Origin: Demequina muriae
Lineage (GTDB): Bacteria > Actinomycetota > Actinomycetes > Actinomycetales > Demequinaceae
Assembly (NCBI RefSeq): GCF_030418295.1
Contig: NZ_JAUHQA010000001.1
Coordinates: 2,170,001-2,234,000, forward strand
Direction of reading: 5' to 3'
Length of the DNA stretch: 64,000 nucleotides
The first letter of the stretch is position 1, and each line of letters begins with the position of its first letter. The notes beneath the pieces are model-generated. The model saw only the letters and a list, made by a program, of their open reading frames with translations. It searched no databases and was not told where the DNA came from. Below are positions 55,569 to 64,000 of this stretch, in pieces. Both the position numbers and the translations under genes were made by a program.

Positions 55569-57237
55569 CGGAGCTCACCGCGTCAAGGCTGATGGTGCGG
55601 TCGGCCGCATCGAGAAGCGTCAGGTCATGGGTCACGATCACCACGCTACGGCCTTCGCCGCTGAGCCGGGCCAGGGCCGCGCGGAGCGCCTTGCGGCCGG
55701 CGTGGTCCAGGTGCTCGCCAGGCTCGTCGATGAGGTGGATCGGGTGTGGCGCGAGCAGCGCGCGGGCGAGCAGCAGGCGCCGTCGTTCGCCGCCGGACAC
55801 GGTTCCTCCGCCGGAGCCGAGCACGGTGCCGAGACCATCCGGCAGCGCCACCGCCCAGTCGCGCAGTCCCACGACGCTGAGCGCTTCGAGTGCCTCATCC
55901 TCGGTGACTCCTCCGCGCGCCACGCGGAGGTTCTCGAGCACGGTGGTGCCGAACACGTGAGCGTCCTCGGACGTGATCGCCACGACCGTTCCCAGGTCGT
56001 CCTCGGAGACCGGCACGCCGTCGATCAGCGCCTCGCCCGCAGCGGGGGACAGCGCACCGCCAAGGGTGGCGAGCAGGGTGGTCTTGCCGATGCCCGAGCG
56101 GCCCACGACGGCGAGGACCTCGCCCGGCGCGACCCGCAGGGTCACGGGCACGGTGGCCGTCATGCGCGGCCACGCCGCCGAGAGATCGCGAGCCTCGAGG
56201 ACGGCCGATGCGCGGGGAGCGGCGTCGTTCTCCACGGGGTCGGCGGGAGGCGCGTCGGTGGGCGGCGCGAGCTCCTCGATGCGCTCCGCCGCACGGGCGG
56301 AGCGGAACAGCTGCTGCATCGCCGCCGGCACGGCGCCCACGGCCTCGAATGCGGCCAAGGGCAGCAGAGCCACGACGGCTGCGGTCGTGGGTCCGATCGC
56401 GCCGCTCGCGGCGGCGGTGACCGCGACGGCGATCGAGCCGATGAGCGCCAGCCCTGCGGCGAGAGCCTGGACGGCTGCGGCCAGGGCGGCGGGCCGCGCA
56501 ATCGCCTCGTGCGCGTGGGCCGAAGCGGCGTCCGCCTCGGCGAGTGCGGCTTCGGCCGATGCGGTGGTGCCCCATACACGATGCTCGGCGGCGGCCTCCA
56601 GTGCCGACAGGGCGCTCTCGGTGACCCGCGCATCGGCCGTCACCGCCAGCGCCGCTGCGGCGCGTGCCGAGCGCAGCGTCAGCGCCGCCGCACCCACGCC
56701 CGCGATCACCAGGCATACGGCGAGGACGACACCCGCGAGCGGCACCATGAACGCGGCGATGCCGACGGAGACGCCGGAGACGACCACCGCCACGGCCATC
56801 GGGATGAGGCCGCGCACCACCGCATCCGCGATCGCGTCGACGTCGGCGCCGATGCGTGCCATCACCTGCCCGCGGGTCAGGGGCAGCACGTGCGATGCCG
56901 GAGCGTGCGCGAGTCGCTCGTACACACGCACGCGGAGCGAGACCGCGCCGCGCAGCGCCACGTCGTGAGAGGTGAGGCGCTCGAGATAGCGGAACAGTCC
57001 CCGGCCGATGCCGAAGAAGCGAACCACCACGGCGGCGATGGCGAGATCGGCGGGGGAGGGCATGCCGGCAGCGCGCGCGATCATCCACGCCGCCACCGCC
57101 GCCAGTCCCACCGCGGACCCCAGGGCCGCGGACCCGGTCAGCACCGCCAGCACCGTGCGCCCACGGCTCAGGCCAGCGTCGCCGAGCACGCGTCGCAGCG
57201 CGCCCTTGCGCGGGTCGGTCGCGAGCAGGTCCGTCAC
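55561..57237 (-). CDS. cydC: CydC subunit of the heterodimeric thiol/heme ABC transporter
   Basis: A 558-residue half-transporter: six-helix membrane domain (about 20-310) then an ATPase domain with Walker A GRSGIGKTTLL, signature VSGGERRRLLLAR and Walker B HLIDEPGEHLD. With CydD it exports reductants (cysteine/glutathione in E. coli; recent work indicates heme handling) required for cytochrome bd assembly. The GTG start overlaps the cydD stop (GTGA). The sensor-kinase gene overlaps its 3' end. Confidence 0.93.
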   Translation of the reverse strand: MTDLLATDPRKGALRRVLGDAGLSRGRTVLAVLTGSAALGSAVGLAAVAAWMIARAAGMPSPADLAIAAVVVRFFGIGRGLFRYLERLTSHDVALRGAVSLRVRVYERLAHAPASHVLPLTRGQVMARIGADVDAIADAVVRGLIPMAVAVVVSGVSVGIAAFMVPLAGVVLAVCLVIAGVGAAALTLRSARAAAALAVTADARVTESALSALEAAAEHRVWGTTASAEAALAEADAASAHAHEAIARPAALAAAVQALAAGLALIGSIAVAVTAAASGAIGPTTAAVVALLPLAAFEAVGAVPAAMQQLFRSARAAERIEELAPPTDAPPADPVENDAAPRASAVLEARDLSAAWPRMTATVPVTLRVAPGEVLAVVGRSGIGKTTLLATLGGALSPAAGEALIDGVPVSEDDLGTVVAITSEDAHVFGTTVLENLRVARGGVTEDEALEALSVVGLRDWAVALPDGLGTVLGSGGGTVSGGERRRLLLARALLAPHPIHLIDEPGEHLDHAGRKALRAALARLSGEGRSVVIVTHDLTLLDAADRTISLDAVSSDA

Positions 57238-58820
57238 GGCGTCACCGCCCTGGCCGAGGCGACCTCGATCACTGCATCGGCCGCCGCCATGAGCTCCGCC
57301 TCGTGCGTCGCGACCACGACGGCGACGCCGCGGGCGGCCGCAGCCCGGATGCGTGCGACCACCTCGGTGCGTGCCTCGATGTCCAGATGCGCCGTCGGCT
57401 CATCGAGCACGATCACCGGGCGTCCCGACTCGAACGCACGCGCAAGCGCTGCCCGCTCGCGCTGCCCCAGGCTCATGGTGCGACCTGGCACCCCGAGGTC
57501 CGGCCGCTGCGGCACCCACGCGAACTCGCGGGCCCAGCCGTCGGCGTCGACCTGATCGAGCGGGACGCTCGTGCCGTCGGCCAGCACCGCCGAGACGTCG
57601 CCGGCGTCGGGGCGCAGCAGCCCCATGAGCGCCAGCAGCGCGGTGGACTTGCCGTCGCCATTGGGGCCCACGAGCGCGGTGATGGAGCCAGGGGGCGCGT
57701 CGAACGTCAGCGATTCGGGGGCGAGCCGGCGCCCATCGGGCGTGGCGACGGCGAGCCCGCGCATCATCAGCGTGGCGCCTGCGAGCGACGGGGACGGAGC
57801 GGTGCCGCCCACGCGGGCGACGGGCGTGTCGAGGACGTCGAATGCCGCATCGGCCGCGGCGAGGCCGTCGGCGGACGCGTGGAAGTGCATGCCGACGTTG
57901 CGGACGGGCAGGTAAACCTCAGGGGCGAGCACGAGCACCGCGAGCGCCGTCTCGATGCTGACCTCGCCGTAGACGAGGCGGAACCCCAGGGTCACGGCGA
58001 CCAGCGCGACCGCGAGGGTCGTGAGCAGCTCCAGCACCATGCCGGAGAGGAACGCGATGCGGAGCGAGCCCATGGTCGCGCGGCGCTGGGCATCGCCGAG
58101 TTCGCGGACGCGTCCCGCCGGGCCGCGGTGACGGCCGAGCGCTCGCAGCGTCGGCAGTCCGGAGATGAGGTCGAGCACCCGCGATGACAGTCGCTGCATG
58201 GCCTCGAGGTGCTTCGCCGAGTGCTGGCGGGTCACGAGGCCGATCAGGATCATGAAGACGGGCACCAGCGGGAGGGTGCCGGCGATGATCGCCGCCGAGA
58301 TCCAGTCGAGGTCGAGCACCACGAGCAGCATGATCGGCGTCACCGTGGCGGCGAGCATCAGCTGAGGGAGATAGCGCACGAAGTACGGGAGCAGCCCGTC
58401 GAGTCCGCGGGTGACGGTGGTGGTGACCGTCGAGCCCTCGCCCGAGGCCGCCCACCGCGGTCCCAGACGCGCGGCGTGGGCCACGACGCGTCCGCGGAGG
58501 TCCGCGATCACGGCCACACCAGCGCGGTGCGCCAGGCGCTCCTGGATCCCGACCAGCAGCACCCTCACCAGCACGAGCGCCGCCAGCCACACCAGACCGG
58601 TCTCGAGCGCACGGGCATCCGTCGGCACGATCGCGCCGATCCAGCCCAGCCCGTCCTCGGTGAGCGGGGACGGCGCCAGCACTGGCGCGAGCAGTCGTGC
58701 GATGACGAGCGCCTGCACGCCGATCACGATCGCCGTGAGCAGTCCCAGCACCGCCGTGGTGATGACGTAACGGCGTGCCGGGCCGATGCGGGCGATCAGC
58801 CGTGGGTCAACGGGGCGCAC
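57234..58820 (-). CDS. cydD: CydD subunit of the heterodimeric thiol/heme ABC transporter
   Basis: A 528-residue half-transporter with an N-terminal six-helix domain and an ATPase domain: Walker A GPNGDGKSTALL, signature MSLGQRERAALAR (LGQRE replacing the canonical LSGGQ), Walker B VIVLDEPTAHLD. The altered signature means one of the two composite ATP sites of CydDC may be degenerate, as in many heterodimeric exporters. It follows cydB by four bases and overlaps cydC. Confidence 0.93.
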   Translation of the reverse strand: MRPVDPRLIARIGPARRYVITTAVLGLLTAIVIGVQALVIARLLAPVLAPSPLTEDGLGWIGAIVPTDARALETGLVWLAALVLVRVLLVGIQERLAHRAGVAVIADLRGRVVAHAARLGPRWAASGEGSTVTTTVTRGLDGLLPYFVRYLPQLMLAATVTPIMLLVVLDLDWISAAIIAGTLPLVPVFMILIGLVTRQHSAKHLEAMQRLSSRVLDLISGLPTLRALGRHRGPAGRVRELGDAQRRATMGSLRIAFLSGMVLELLTTLAVALVAVTLGFRLVYGEVSIETALAVLVLAPEVYLPVRNVGMHFHASADGLAAADAAFDVLDTPVARVGGTAPSPSLAGATLMMRGLAVATPDGRRLAPESLTFDAPPGSITALVGPNGDGKSTALLALMGLLRPDAGDVSAVLADGTSVPLDQVDADGWAREFAWVPQRPDLGVPGRTMSLGQRERAALARAFESGRPVIVLDEPTAHLDIEARTEVVARIRAAAARGVAVVVATHEAELMAAADAVIEVASARAVTP

Positions 58821-58824
58821 GTCC

Positions 58825-59847
58825 CTACTTCTTGAGGAAGGTGAGGGAGTTGTGCTCGGGGATGTTCTCCGCGGAGAGCCGGCGCCGGAACACCCAGTAC
58901 GTCCAGCCCTGGTAGAGCAGCACGACGGGGGTGAGGATCACGGCGACCCAGGTCATCACGGTCAGCGTGTAGTCGGTCGACGAGGCGTTCTGGACGGTCA
59001 GCGAGAACGCGGGGTCGGTGCTGGACGGCATCACGTCAGGGTAGAGCGAGCCGAAGATCAGCACCACGGCGAAGGCGATCGCCACGGCGTTGCCAGTGAA
59101 GGCGTAGCCGTACCTGCCGATGCGGCCCGCGACCACGGCGACCGCCAGGCCGACCGCGGCGACGACCACCGCGATCCAGGTCCACGCGACGCCGTAGGCG
59201 ACCTGGGTCCAGATCGCGAAGACTGCCGCGATGACGAGCGCGATCGGCGCCATGCGGCGTGCGACGGCCTCGGCGCGCTCGCGCACCTCGCCGTCGGTCT
59301 TCAGCGACAGGAAGATCGCGCCGTGGCTGAGGAACAGGGCGAGCGTGGTCGCGCCGCCCAGCAGCGCGTACGGGTTGAGGAGGTTGAAGAACCCGCCGGT
59401 GTAGGTGAAGGTCTCGTCGATCGGCACGCCGCGCACGATGTTCGCGAACGCCACGCCCCACAGGATGGAGGGCACCCAGGCGGAGCCCATGATGACCCAG
59501 TCCCAGCGTCGGCGCCACGCGTCGTCGTTGATCTTGCCCCGGTACTCGATCGCGACCGCGCGCACGATGAGGGCGAGCAGGATGAGGAGCAGCGGCAGGT
59601 AGAAGCCGGAGAAGAGCGTGGCGTACCACTCAGGGAACGCGGCGAACGTGGCGCCACCTGCGGTGAGCAGCCACACCTCGTTGCCGTCCCACACGGGGCC
59701 GATGGTGTTCAGGGCGGTGCGTCGGCCGCGGTCGCCCTTGCCCACCTTCTCCATGAGCATGGCGACGCCGAAGTCGAATCCCTCGAGGACGAGGTAGCCG
59801 GTCCACAGGACCGCGATCAGGATGAACCAGAAGACTGCGAGATCCAT
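58825..59847 (-). CDS. cydB: Cytochrome bd ubiquinol/menaquinol oxidase subunit II
   Basis: A 340-residue membrane subunit with about nine helices. The start, FWFILIAVLWTGYLVLEGFDFG, and the NTIGPVWDGNEVWLL segment are diagnostic for CydB. It supports the heme-bearing subunit I in the high-affinity quinol oxidase. ATG 59847 follows AAAGGG, and the gene lies 11 bp after cydA. Confidence 0.96.
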   Translation of the reverse strand: MDLAVFWFILIAVLWTGYLVLEGFDFGVAMLMEKVGKGDRGRRTALNTIGPVWDGNEVWLLTAGGATFAAFPEWYATLFSGFYLPLLLILLALIVRAVAIEYRGKINDDAWRRRWDWVIMGSAWVPSILWGVAFANIVRGVPIDETFTYTGGFFNLLNPYALLGGATTLALFLSHGAIFLSLKTDGEVRERAEAVARRMAPIALVIAAVFAIWTQVAYGVAWTWIAVVVAAVGLAVAVVAGRIGRYGYAFTGNAVAIAFAVVLIFGSLYPDVMPSSTDPAFSLTVQNASSTDYTLTVMTWVAVILTPVVLLYQGWTYWVFRRRLSAENIPEHNSLTFLKK

Positions 59848-59858
59848 GACGGCCCTTT

Positions 59859-61331
59859 CTAGTACGCGAACGACATCGGTCGGTCGGAATCGTCACTCGG
59901 CTCTTCATACGTGACGTGGGCGGCACCCTCCGACGCGTAGCGCTGGATGAGCCGGTACCAGAAGATCCCGAGCACGGCGTAGATGACGGTGAATGCCACG
60001 AGTGAGGTCGCCACCTCGCCCACGGACGTCGCATCCGACACCCCGAAGGTGGTCATGAGCATGACTTGATCGGATCCGGTCGGGTTCGGCGCGACCACGA
60101 AGGGCTGGCGTCCCATCTCCGTGAAGATCCACCCGAAGCTGGCCGCGAGGAACGGCATCGGCAGCGAGATGAGCGCGAGCTTGCTCATCCACTCCTGGTC
60201 GATGGCGCGGCCCTTGCGGGTGAACCAGAAGATTGCCACGCACAGCGCCGCGCTGAAGACGGCGAGGCCGATCATGAGACGGAAGGACCAGTACGTCACG
60301 GCCAGGTTGGGCCGGTACTCGATCTCCTCGCCGTTCTCGTCGACCGCACCGTAGCGCTCGGCGTAGATCTCCTGCAGCTCATCGAGACCCTTGACTTCGC
60401 CTTCCCAATCGCCGGTGGCCATGTAGGAGAGGAAGTACGGGATCTCGAGGATGTGATGGACCGAGTCGGGGTCGTCTCCCGCGAGGTTGCCGATGGTGAA
60501 CAGCGAGAACGGAGCCGGCCCGACGGGCGTCGCGACCAGGCCCTCGGCCGCCGCCATCTTGATGGGCTGCTGTTCGAACATGAGCTTGGCCTGGATGTCG
60601 CCGGTGACGACCACGCCAATGCCGGAGACGAGCATGACGACGGCTCCGAACCTGGCGGCGGTGCGGTACATGCCGAGGTCAGCGTGGTTGCGGTCCTCGC
60701 GGGATTTCTTGACCATCCACCACACCGCGATGCCCGCGACGAAGGTGCCCGCGACCAGGAACGCCGTGGCGATCACGTGGGGGAAGGCGACCAGGGTGGT
60801 GTTGTTGGTGAGGACGGCCCAGATGTCCGTCATCTCGGCACGGCCGGTCTCCTCGTTGAACTCCGCGCCGACGGGGTGCTGCATCCACGAGTTGGCGGCG
60901 ATGATGAAGTACGCCGAGAGGATCGAGCCGATCGCGAACGCCCACACGGTCGCGAGGTGAACCTTCTTGGGAAGCTTGTCCCAGCCGAAGATCCACAGGC
61001 CGAGGAAGGTGGATTCGAGGAAGAACGCGGCGAGGGCCTCCATCGCCAGCGGAGCGCCGAAGACGTCGCCGACGAACCGCGAGTACTCCGCCCAGTTCAT
61101 GCCGAACTGGAACTCCTGGACGATGCCGGTGGCTACGCCGAGTGCGAAGTTGATCAGCAGCAGCTTGCCGTAGAACTTGGTGAGGCGCAGATACTTGTCG
61201 TTGCCCGTGCGCACCCACGCGGTCTGCAGAATCGCGACCATGGTGGACAGCCCGATCGTGAGGGGCACCAGGATGAAGTGGTAGACGGTGGTGATCCCGA
61301 ACTGCCAGCGGGCGAGTTCAAGCACTTCCAT
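59859..61331 (-). CDS. cydA: Cytochrome bd ubiquinol/menaquinol oxidase subunit I
   Basis: A 490-residue subunit carrying hemes b558, b595 and d, reducing O2 with high affinity. His18 in GITTVYHFILVPLTIG corresponds to the E. coli His19 ligand; NTTLVAFPHVIATAF holds the second; the Q-loop segment is QPIKMAAAEGL and ASFGWIFTEMGRQP is typical. I use ATG 61331 (MEVLELARW) with GGAGG upstream; eight more codons are open. It is the first gene of cydA-cydB-cydD-cydC-kinase, and a DosR-like palindrome lies 80-93 bp upstream. Confidence 0.96.
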   Translation of the reverse strand: MEVLELARWQFGITTVYHFILVPLTIGLSTMVAILQTAWVRTGNDKYLRLTKFYGKLLLINFALGVATGIVQEFQFGMNWAEYSRFVGDVFGAPLAMEALAAFFLESTFLGLWIFGWDKLPKKVHLATVWAFAIGSILSAYFIIAANSWMQHPVGAEFNEETGRAEMTDIWAVLTNNTTLVAFPHVIATAFLVAGTFVAGIAVWWMVKKSREDRNHADLGMYRTAARFGAVVMLVSGIGVVVTGDIQAKLMFEQQPIKMAAAEGLVATPVGPAPFSLFTIGNLAGDDPDSVHHILEIPYFLSYMATGDWEGEVKGLDELQEIYAERYGAVDENGEEIEYRPNLAVTYWSFRLMIGLAVFSAALCVAIFWFTRKGRAIDQEWMSKLALISLPMPFLAASFGWIFTEMGRQPFVVAPNPTGSDQVMLMTTFGVSDATSVGEVATSLVAFTVIYAVLGIFWYRLIQRYASEGAAHVTYEEPSDDSDRPMSFAY

Positions 61332-61749
61332 TCGGGGGCCTCCAGGGTCAGGCACGCAACGGGGAATATCGCGTCACTAAACCTACCCGGGTATACCAAG
61401 GTAGGGATGCAGGACCTTGGTCCCGGGTGGAGAGTCCCGATGCTCCGCCGCACCCCTGGGCGGCGCGGCACGAGATGTTCCTGAGTTCGTGTGTCACAAT
61501 GGTCGACAGGTCGCACCCAGCCACACCGGGTGCCTACCGCGCGACAGACGCAGCGCCTGCGACAGCTGCCAGTCCCGTCACGGTCCCGTCCGGCTACAGC
61601 CGGAGGCGGAGACATCGGGGATAGGCGCTCTCGAGCAGGCACCGCTGTCCGCCGCGACCTGAAGACTTCCGTGGCCGCAGAACGCGAGCCACGACCGACG
61701 AGAGAGTATCGATGCGGTGTGTGGGCCGTATCGATCTGAGGTACCCGCG
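61332..61749. other. 418-bp divergent control region between cydA and RNase E/G
   Basis: No open frame here looks coding. It holds a TACCCGGGTA palindrome (61384-61393), the DosR-like box (61411-61424) and, near the RNase gene, two ATCGAT hexamers 22 bp apart (61708, 61730). CCTACC and GGTAGG also flank the first palindrome. Exact promoters could not be assigned. A long untranslated leader for the RNase gene is plausible, since such genes often self-regulate through their 5' UTR. Confidence 0.55.
61411..61424. promoter_or_regulatory. DosR-like palindrome upstream of cydA
   Basis: Read towards cydA the site is GGGACCAAGGTCCT, 11 of 14 positions of the mycobacterial DosR box GGGACTWWAGTCCC. 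The identical 13-mer occurs before the flavodoxin gene at 17894. A NarL/DosR-family regulator is encoded at the far end of this operon, convergent with its kinase. Confidence 0.55.
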
Positions 61750-64000
61750 TTGAGCGAGGACAAGACCACACCCGAAGCACCGTCGACCGCCGTCATCTTC
61801 CAGGCGCCCGAACCCGCTGCGCCCCGTCGCGCATCGGCGCCTGCGGGACCCCCTTCGATCCCCGATTCCTCAGCGAAGGCCGAGTCCGGATCGCGTGGGC
61901 GCGGCAAGGCCGCAGCGGACTCCGCTGAGGGCGACAAGCCCAAGCGCAAGTCCGGCGGCGGTCGGGCCAAGAGCGCCAAGAACGCCGACTCCGCGACTGC
62001 GGAGTCCAAGGGCAGCGCTGCGAGCGCCGATGCCGGCTCGACCGACGGCGGTGCGTCTCAGGACGCCCCCGCGAGTGAGCGTCGGACCAGCGGCAGTGCG
62101 GCGTCGTCAGACGGTTCCGACAGCGGCAGCTCTTCCGGCTCGCAGGACCAGGGGTCCAGCGACGGACCTGACGGTGACGGCGACTCCGGAGACGGCAGCA
62201 AGCGTCGCCGTCGTCGTGGCGGCCGCGGCCGCGGCAAGAAGCGCACCGACGGGGACGGACCCTCGGGCGACGACGAGTCGACCGGCAGCGACCAGGGTTC
62301 GAACGCCGGCGACGACCAGGACGGCGACTCGGGAGACTCCGGCGACGACGACGGCGATGGATCGTCGAGGCGTCGCCGCCGCCGCCGTGGCTCACGCTCC
62401 AGCGGCTCAGGCTCAGGCTCCGGCTCCAACTCGGGTGGAGGATCGGGTTCCAGCGCGAACTCCGGCGACAAGTCCGGTTCCGACGACCAGCTGCAGGGCT
62501 CCACGCGTCTTCAGGCCAAGCGCCAGCGTCGCCGCGACAACCGCGACGGCCAGCGCCGCCGCCCCACCATCTCGGAAGCCGAGTTCCTGGCGCGCCGCGA
62601 GTCCGTCAAGCGCGACATGATCGTGCGGGAGAAGGACCACCGCGTCCAGATCGCCGTGCTGGAGGACGAGGTGCTCGTCGAGCACTACGTGTCGCACCAG
62701 GCGCAGCAGTCGATGGCGGGCAATGTCTACCTGGCGCGCGTGCAGAATGTCCTTCCCGGCATGGAGGCGGCCTTCGTCGATGTGGGCCGCGGTCGCAACG
62801 CCGTGCTCTACGCGGGCGAGGTCAACTGGGATGCCGCAGGCCTCGAGGGCAAGCCGCGTCGCATCGAGCTCGCGCTCAAGCCCGGCGACACCGTGATGGT
62901 CCAGGTCACCAAGGACCCGATCGGCCACAAGGGTGCGCGGGTCACGAGCCAGATCTCGCTGGCCGGACGGTTCCTCGTCTATGTGCCCGCAGGCGGCGTG
63001 ACCGGCATCAGCCGCAAGCTGCCTGACAACGAGCGCGCCCGCCTCAAGAAGCTGCTGCGCGAGGTGATCCCGGCAGACGCCGGCGTGATCGTGCGCACCG
63101 CAGCCGAGGGCGCCTCTGAAGACGAGCTGCGCGCTGACGTCGAGCGCCTCAAGCGCCAGTGGGAGAACATCCAGGCCGAGGCGAAGTCGAACAAGGGCCC
63201 CACGCTGCTGCGCGGCGAGCCCGACATGGCCATCCGAGTGGTGCGCGACATCTTCAACGAGGACTTCGAGTCGCTGACCATCCAGGGCGACGACACGTGG
63301 AACTCGCTCAGCGCCTACGTGGGACAGGTCGCACCCGACCTGCTGCCTCGCCTCCAGAAGTACACCGGAGACGGCGACCTGTTCGCCGACCTCCGTGTCG
63401 ACGAGATGCTCACCAAGGGCATGGACCGCAAGGTGTGGCTGCCGTCGGGCGGCTCCCTCGTGATCGATCGCACCGAGGCGATGACCGTCATCGACGTCAA
63501 CACCGGCAAGTTCGTCGGCAAGGGCGGCACTCTCGAAGAGACGATGACGCTCAACAACCTCGAGGCGGCCGAGGAGATCGTGCGCCAGCTGCGCCTGCGC
63601 GACATCGGCGGCATCATCGTCATCGACTTCGTTGACATGCTGCTCGAGGCCAACCGAGACCGCGTGCTGCGCCGGCTCATCGAGTGCCTGGGGCGCGACC
63701 GCACCAAGCACCAGGTCGCCGAGGTGACGAGCCTGGGTCTGGTCCAGATGACCCGCAAGCGCGTGGGCCAGGGACTGGTCGAGGCGTTCTCCGAGACGTG
63801 CGAGCACTGCAAGGGTCGTGGATTCCTCGTCAAGGGCGAGCCCGTCGCCGAGGCGACGGACAAGCAGCCGGAGAAGCGGCGCGGCAACCGTGGCGGCACC
63901 AGGACGGCCAAGAAGCAGTCGGGTGGTGACGACCACTCGCACGGCCAGGGCAAGGGTGAGACCCACGTTCTGGACGACCGCGACGAGGCACGCGCCGCCG
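61750..64000 (+). CDS. rne: Ribonuclease E/G (3' end beyond the window)
   Basis: The frame from TTG 61750 (weak TGAGG upstream) is open to the window edge, at least 750 residues. Residues 1-275 are disordered, rich in Ser, Asp, Gly and Arg/Lys blocks such as RRRRRG. Then come an S1-like region (MEAAFVDVGRGRNAVLYAGE), the catalytic DNase I-like domain with Asp in VIDVNTGKFVG and IIVIDFVDM, and the zinc-link CEHC. It processes rRNA and turns over mRNA. The enzyme's long N-terminal extension is characteristic of actinobacterial RNase E, which carries scaffold-like tails on both sides. The exact start is uncertain, since TTG is unusual. Confidence 0.9.
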   Translation, partial: MSEDKTTPEAPSTAVIFQAPEPAAPRRASAPAGPPSIPDSSAKAESGSRGRGKAAADSAEGDKPKRKSGGGRAKSAKNADSATAESKGSAASADAGSTDGGASQDAPASERRTSGSAASSDGSDSGSSSGSQDQGSSDGPDGDGDSGDGSKRRRRRGGRGRGKKRTDGDGPSGDDESTGSDQGSNAGDDQDGDSGDSGDDDGDGSSRRRRRRRGSRSSGSGSGSGSNSGGGSGSSANSGDKSGSDDQLQGSTRLQAKRQRRRDNRDGQRRRPTISEAEFLARRESVKRDMIVREKDHRVQIAVLEDEVLVEHYVSHQAQQSMAGNVYLARVQNVLPGMEAAFVDVGRGRNAVLYAGEVNWDAAGLEGKPRRIELALKPGDTVMVQVTKDPIGHKGARVTSQISLAGRFLVYVPAGGVTGISRKLPDNERARLKKLLREVIPADAGVIVRTAAEGASEDELRADVERLKRQWENIQAEAKSNKGPTLLRGEPDMAIRVVRDIFNEDFESLTIQGDDTWNSLSAYVGQVAPDLLPRLQKYTGDGDLFADLRVDEMLTKGMDRKVWLPSGGSLVIDRTEAMTVIDVNTGKFVGKGGTLEETMTLNNLEAAEEIVRQLRLRDIGGIIVIDFVDMLLEANRDRVLRRLIECLGRDRTKHQVAEVTSLGLVQMTRKRVGQGLVEAFSETCEHCKGRGFLVKGEPVAEATDKQPEKRRGNRGGTRTAKKQSGGDDHSHGQGKGETHVLDDRDEARAA

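Noticed and set aside
61332-61410. Rex operator upstream of cydA
   Set aside because: No TTGTGAA-N4-TTCACAA-like sequence is present; the palindromes seen there are TACCCGGGTA and the DosR-like box.
61708-61735. Paired ATCGAT hexamers before the RNase E/G gene
   Set aside because: A six-base palindrome twice within 28 bp is too weak to call an operator without comparative data.

Overview
The window is a stretch of high-GC (about 70%) actinobacterial chromosome. Gene order (gltX, an IclR gene, leuCD, murA, plsC, gpsA, ddl, DUF3515, thiL, rpmB, a DAK2 protein, recG, rsmD, coaD, yceD, rpmF, rnc, mutM), frequent GTG starts, a HAIR heat-shock operator and a complete cydABDC cluster fit Actinomycetota. 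Two cellulases with family 2 carbohydrate-binding modules and an arabinan-utilisation locus suggest a plant-polysaccharide degrader of the Micrococcales, perhaps near Cellulomonas or Demequina. That placement is inference. No phage, insertion sequence or CRISPR array was seen.

Layout. 0-6 kb: end of an unknown gene, a divergent DHA2 transporter/TetR pair with likely operators, then a reverse-strand cluster (DUF418 membrane protein, alpha/alpha-toroid protein, small Cys-containing protein, glycosylase-like protein). 6-15 kb: FAH hydrolase, gltX, HAD phosphatase, two tandem paralogous membrane-anchored proteins of unknown function, tRNA-Gln(CUG), a class A beta-lactamase lipoprotein, an N-domain-less ClpB under a HAIR site, tRNA-Glu(CUC). 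15-20 kb: ECF sigma factor with a TM regulator, DCC and flavodoxin genes, and a four-gene roadblock/LC7 plus small-GTPase operon. 20-26 kb: modular GH9 cellulase, IclR regulator, leuCD. 26-35 kb: an accessory block (CPBP-like protein, LacI regulator, sugar ABC importer lacking its ATPase, GH51 and GH43 arabinan enzymes, PfkB kinase). 35-53 kb: cell-wall, lipid, translation and repair genes, interrupted by a membrane-anchored GH5 cellulase and a CaCA exchanger. 53-61 kb: a NarL-type response regulator convergent with a GAF sensor kinase that is the last gene of a cydABDC operon. 61.7 kb to the end: RNase E/G, cut by the window edge.

How they work together. GH9 and GH5 attack cellulose. GH43, GH51 and the importer release and take up arabino-oligosaccharides, with the LacI protein probably repressing through repeated ACAACGTTGT-type operators. 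CydDC matures cytochrome bd (CydAB), and the linked two-component pair probably reports redox state or oxygen. An identical DosR-like 13-mer lies upstream of both cydA and the flavodoxin gene.

Main unexplained signals: (1) a nine-base word, GCCGATGCG, counted about 45 times on both strands against about 2 expected, in several reading frames and between genes; (2) a roughly 60-bp intergenic element built on a 42-bp-spaced direct repeat, in three copies, two of which bracket the accessory block in opposite orientation; (3) the roadblock/GTPase operon without a histidine kinase; (4) the shared DosR-like box.
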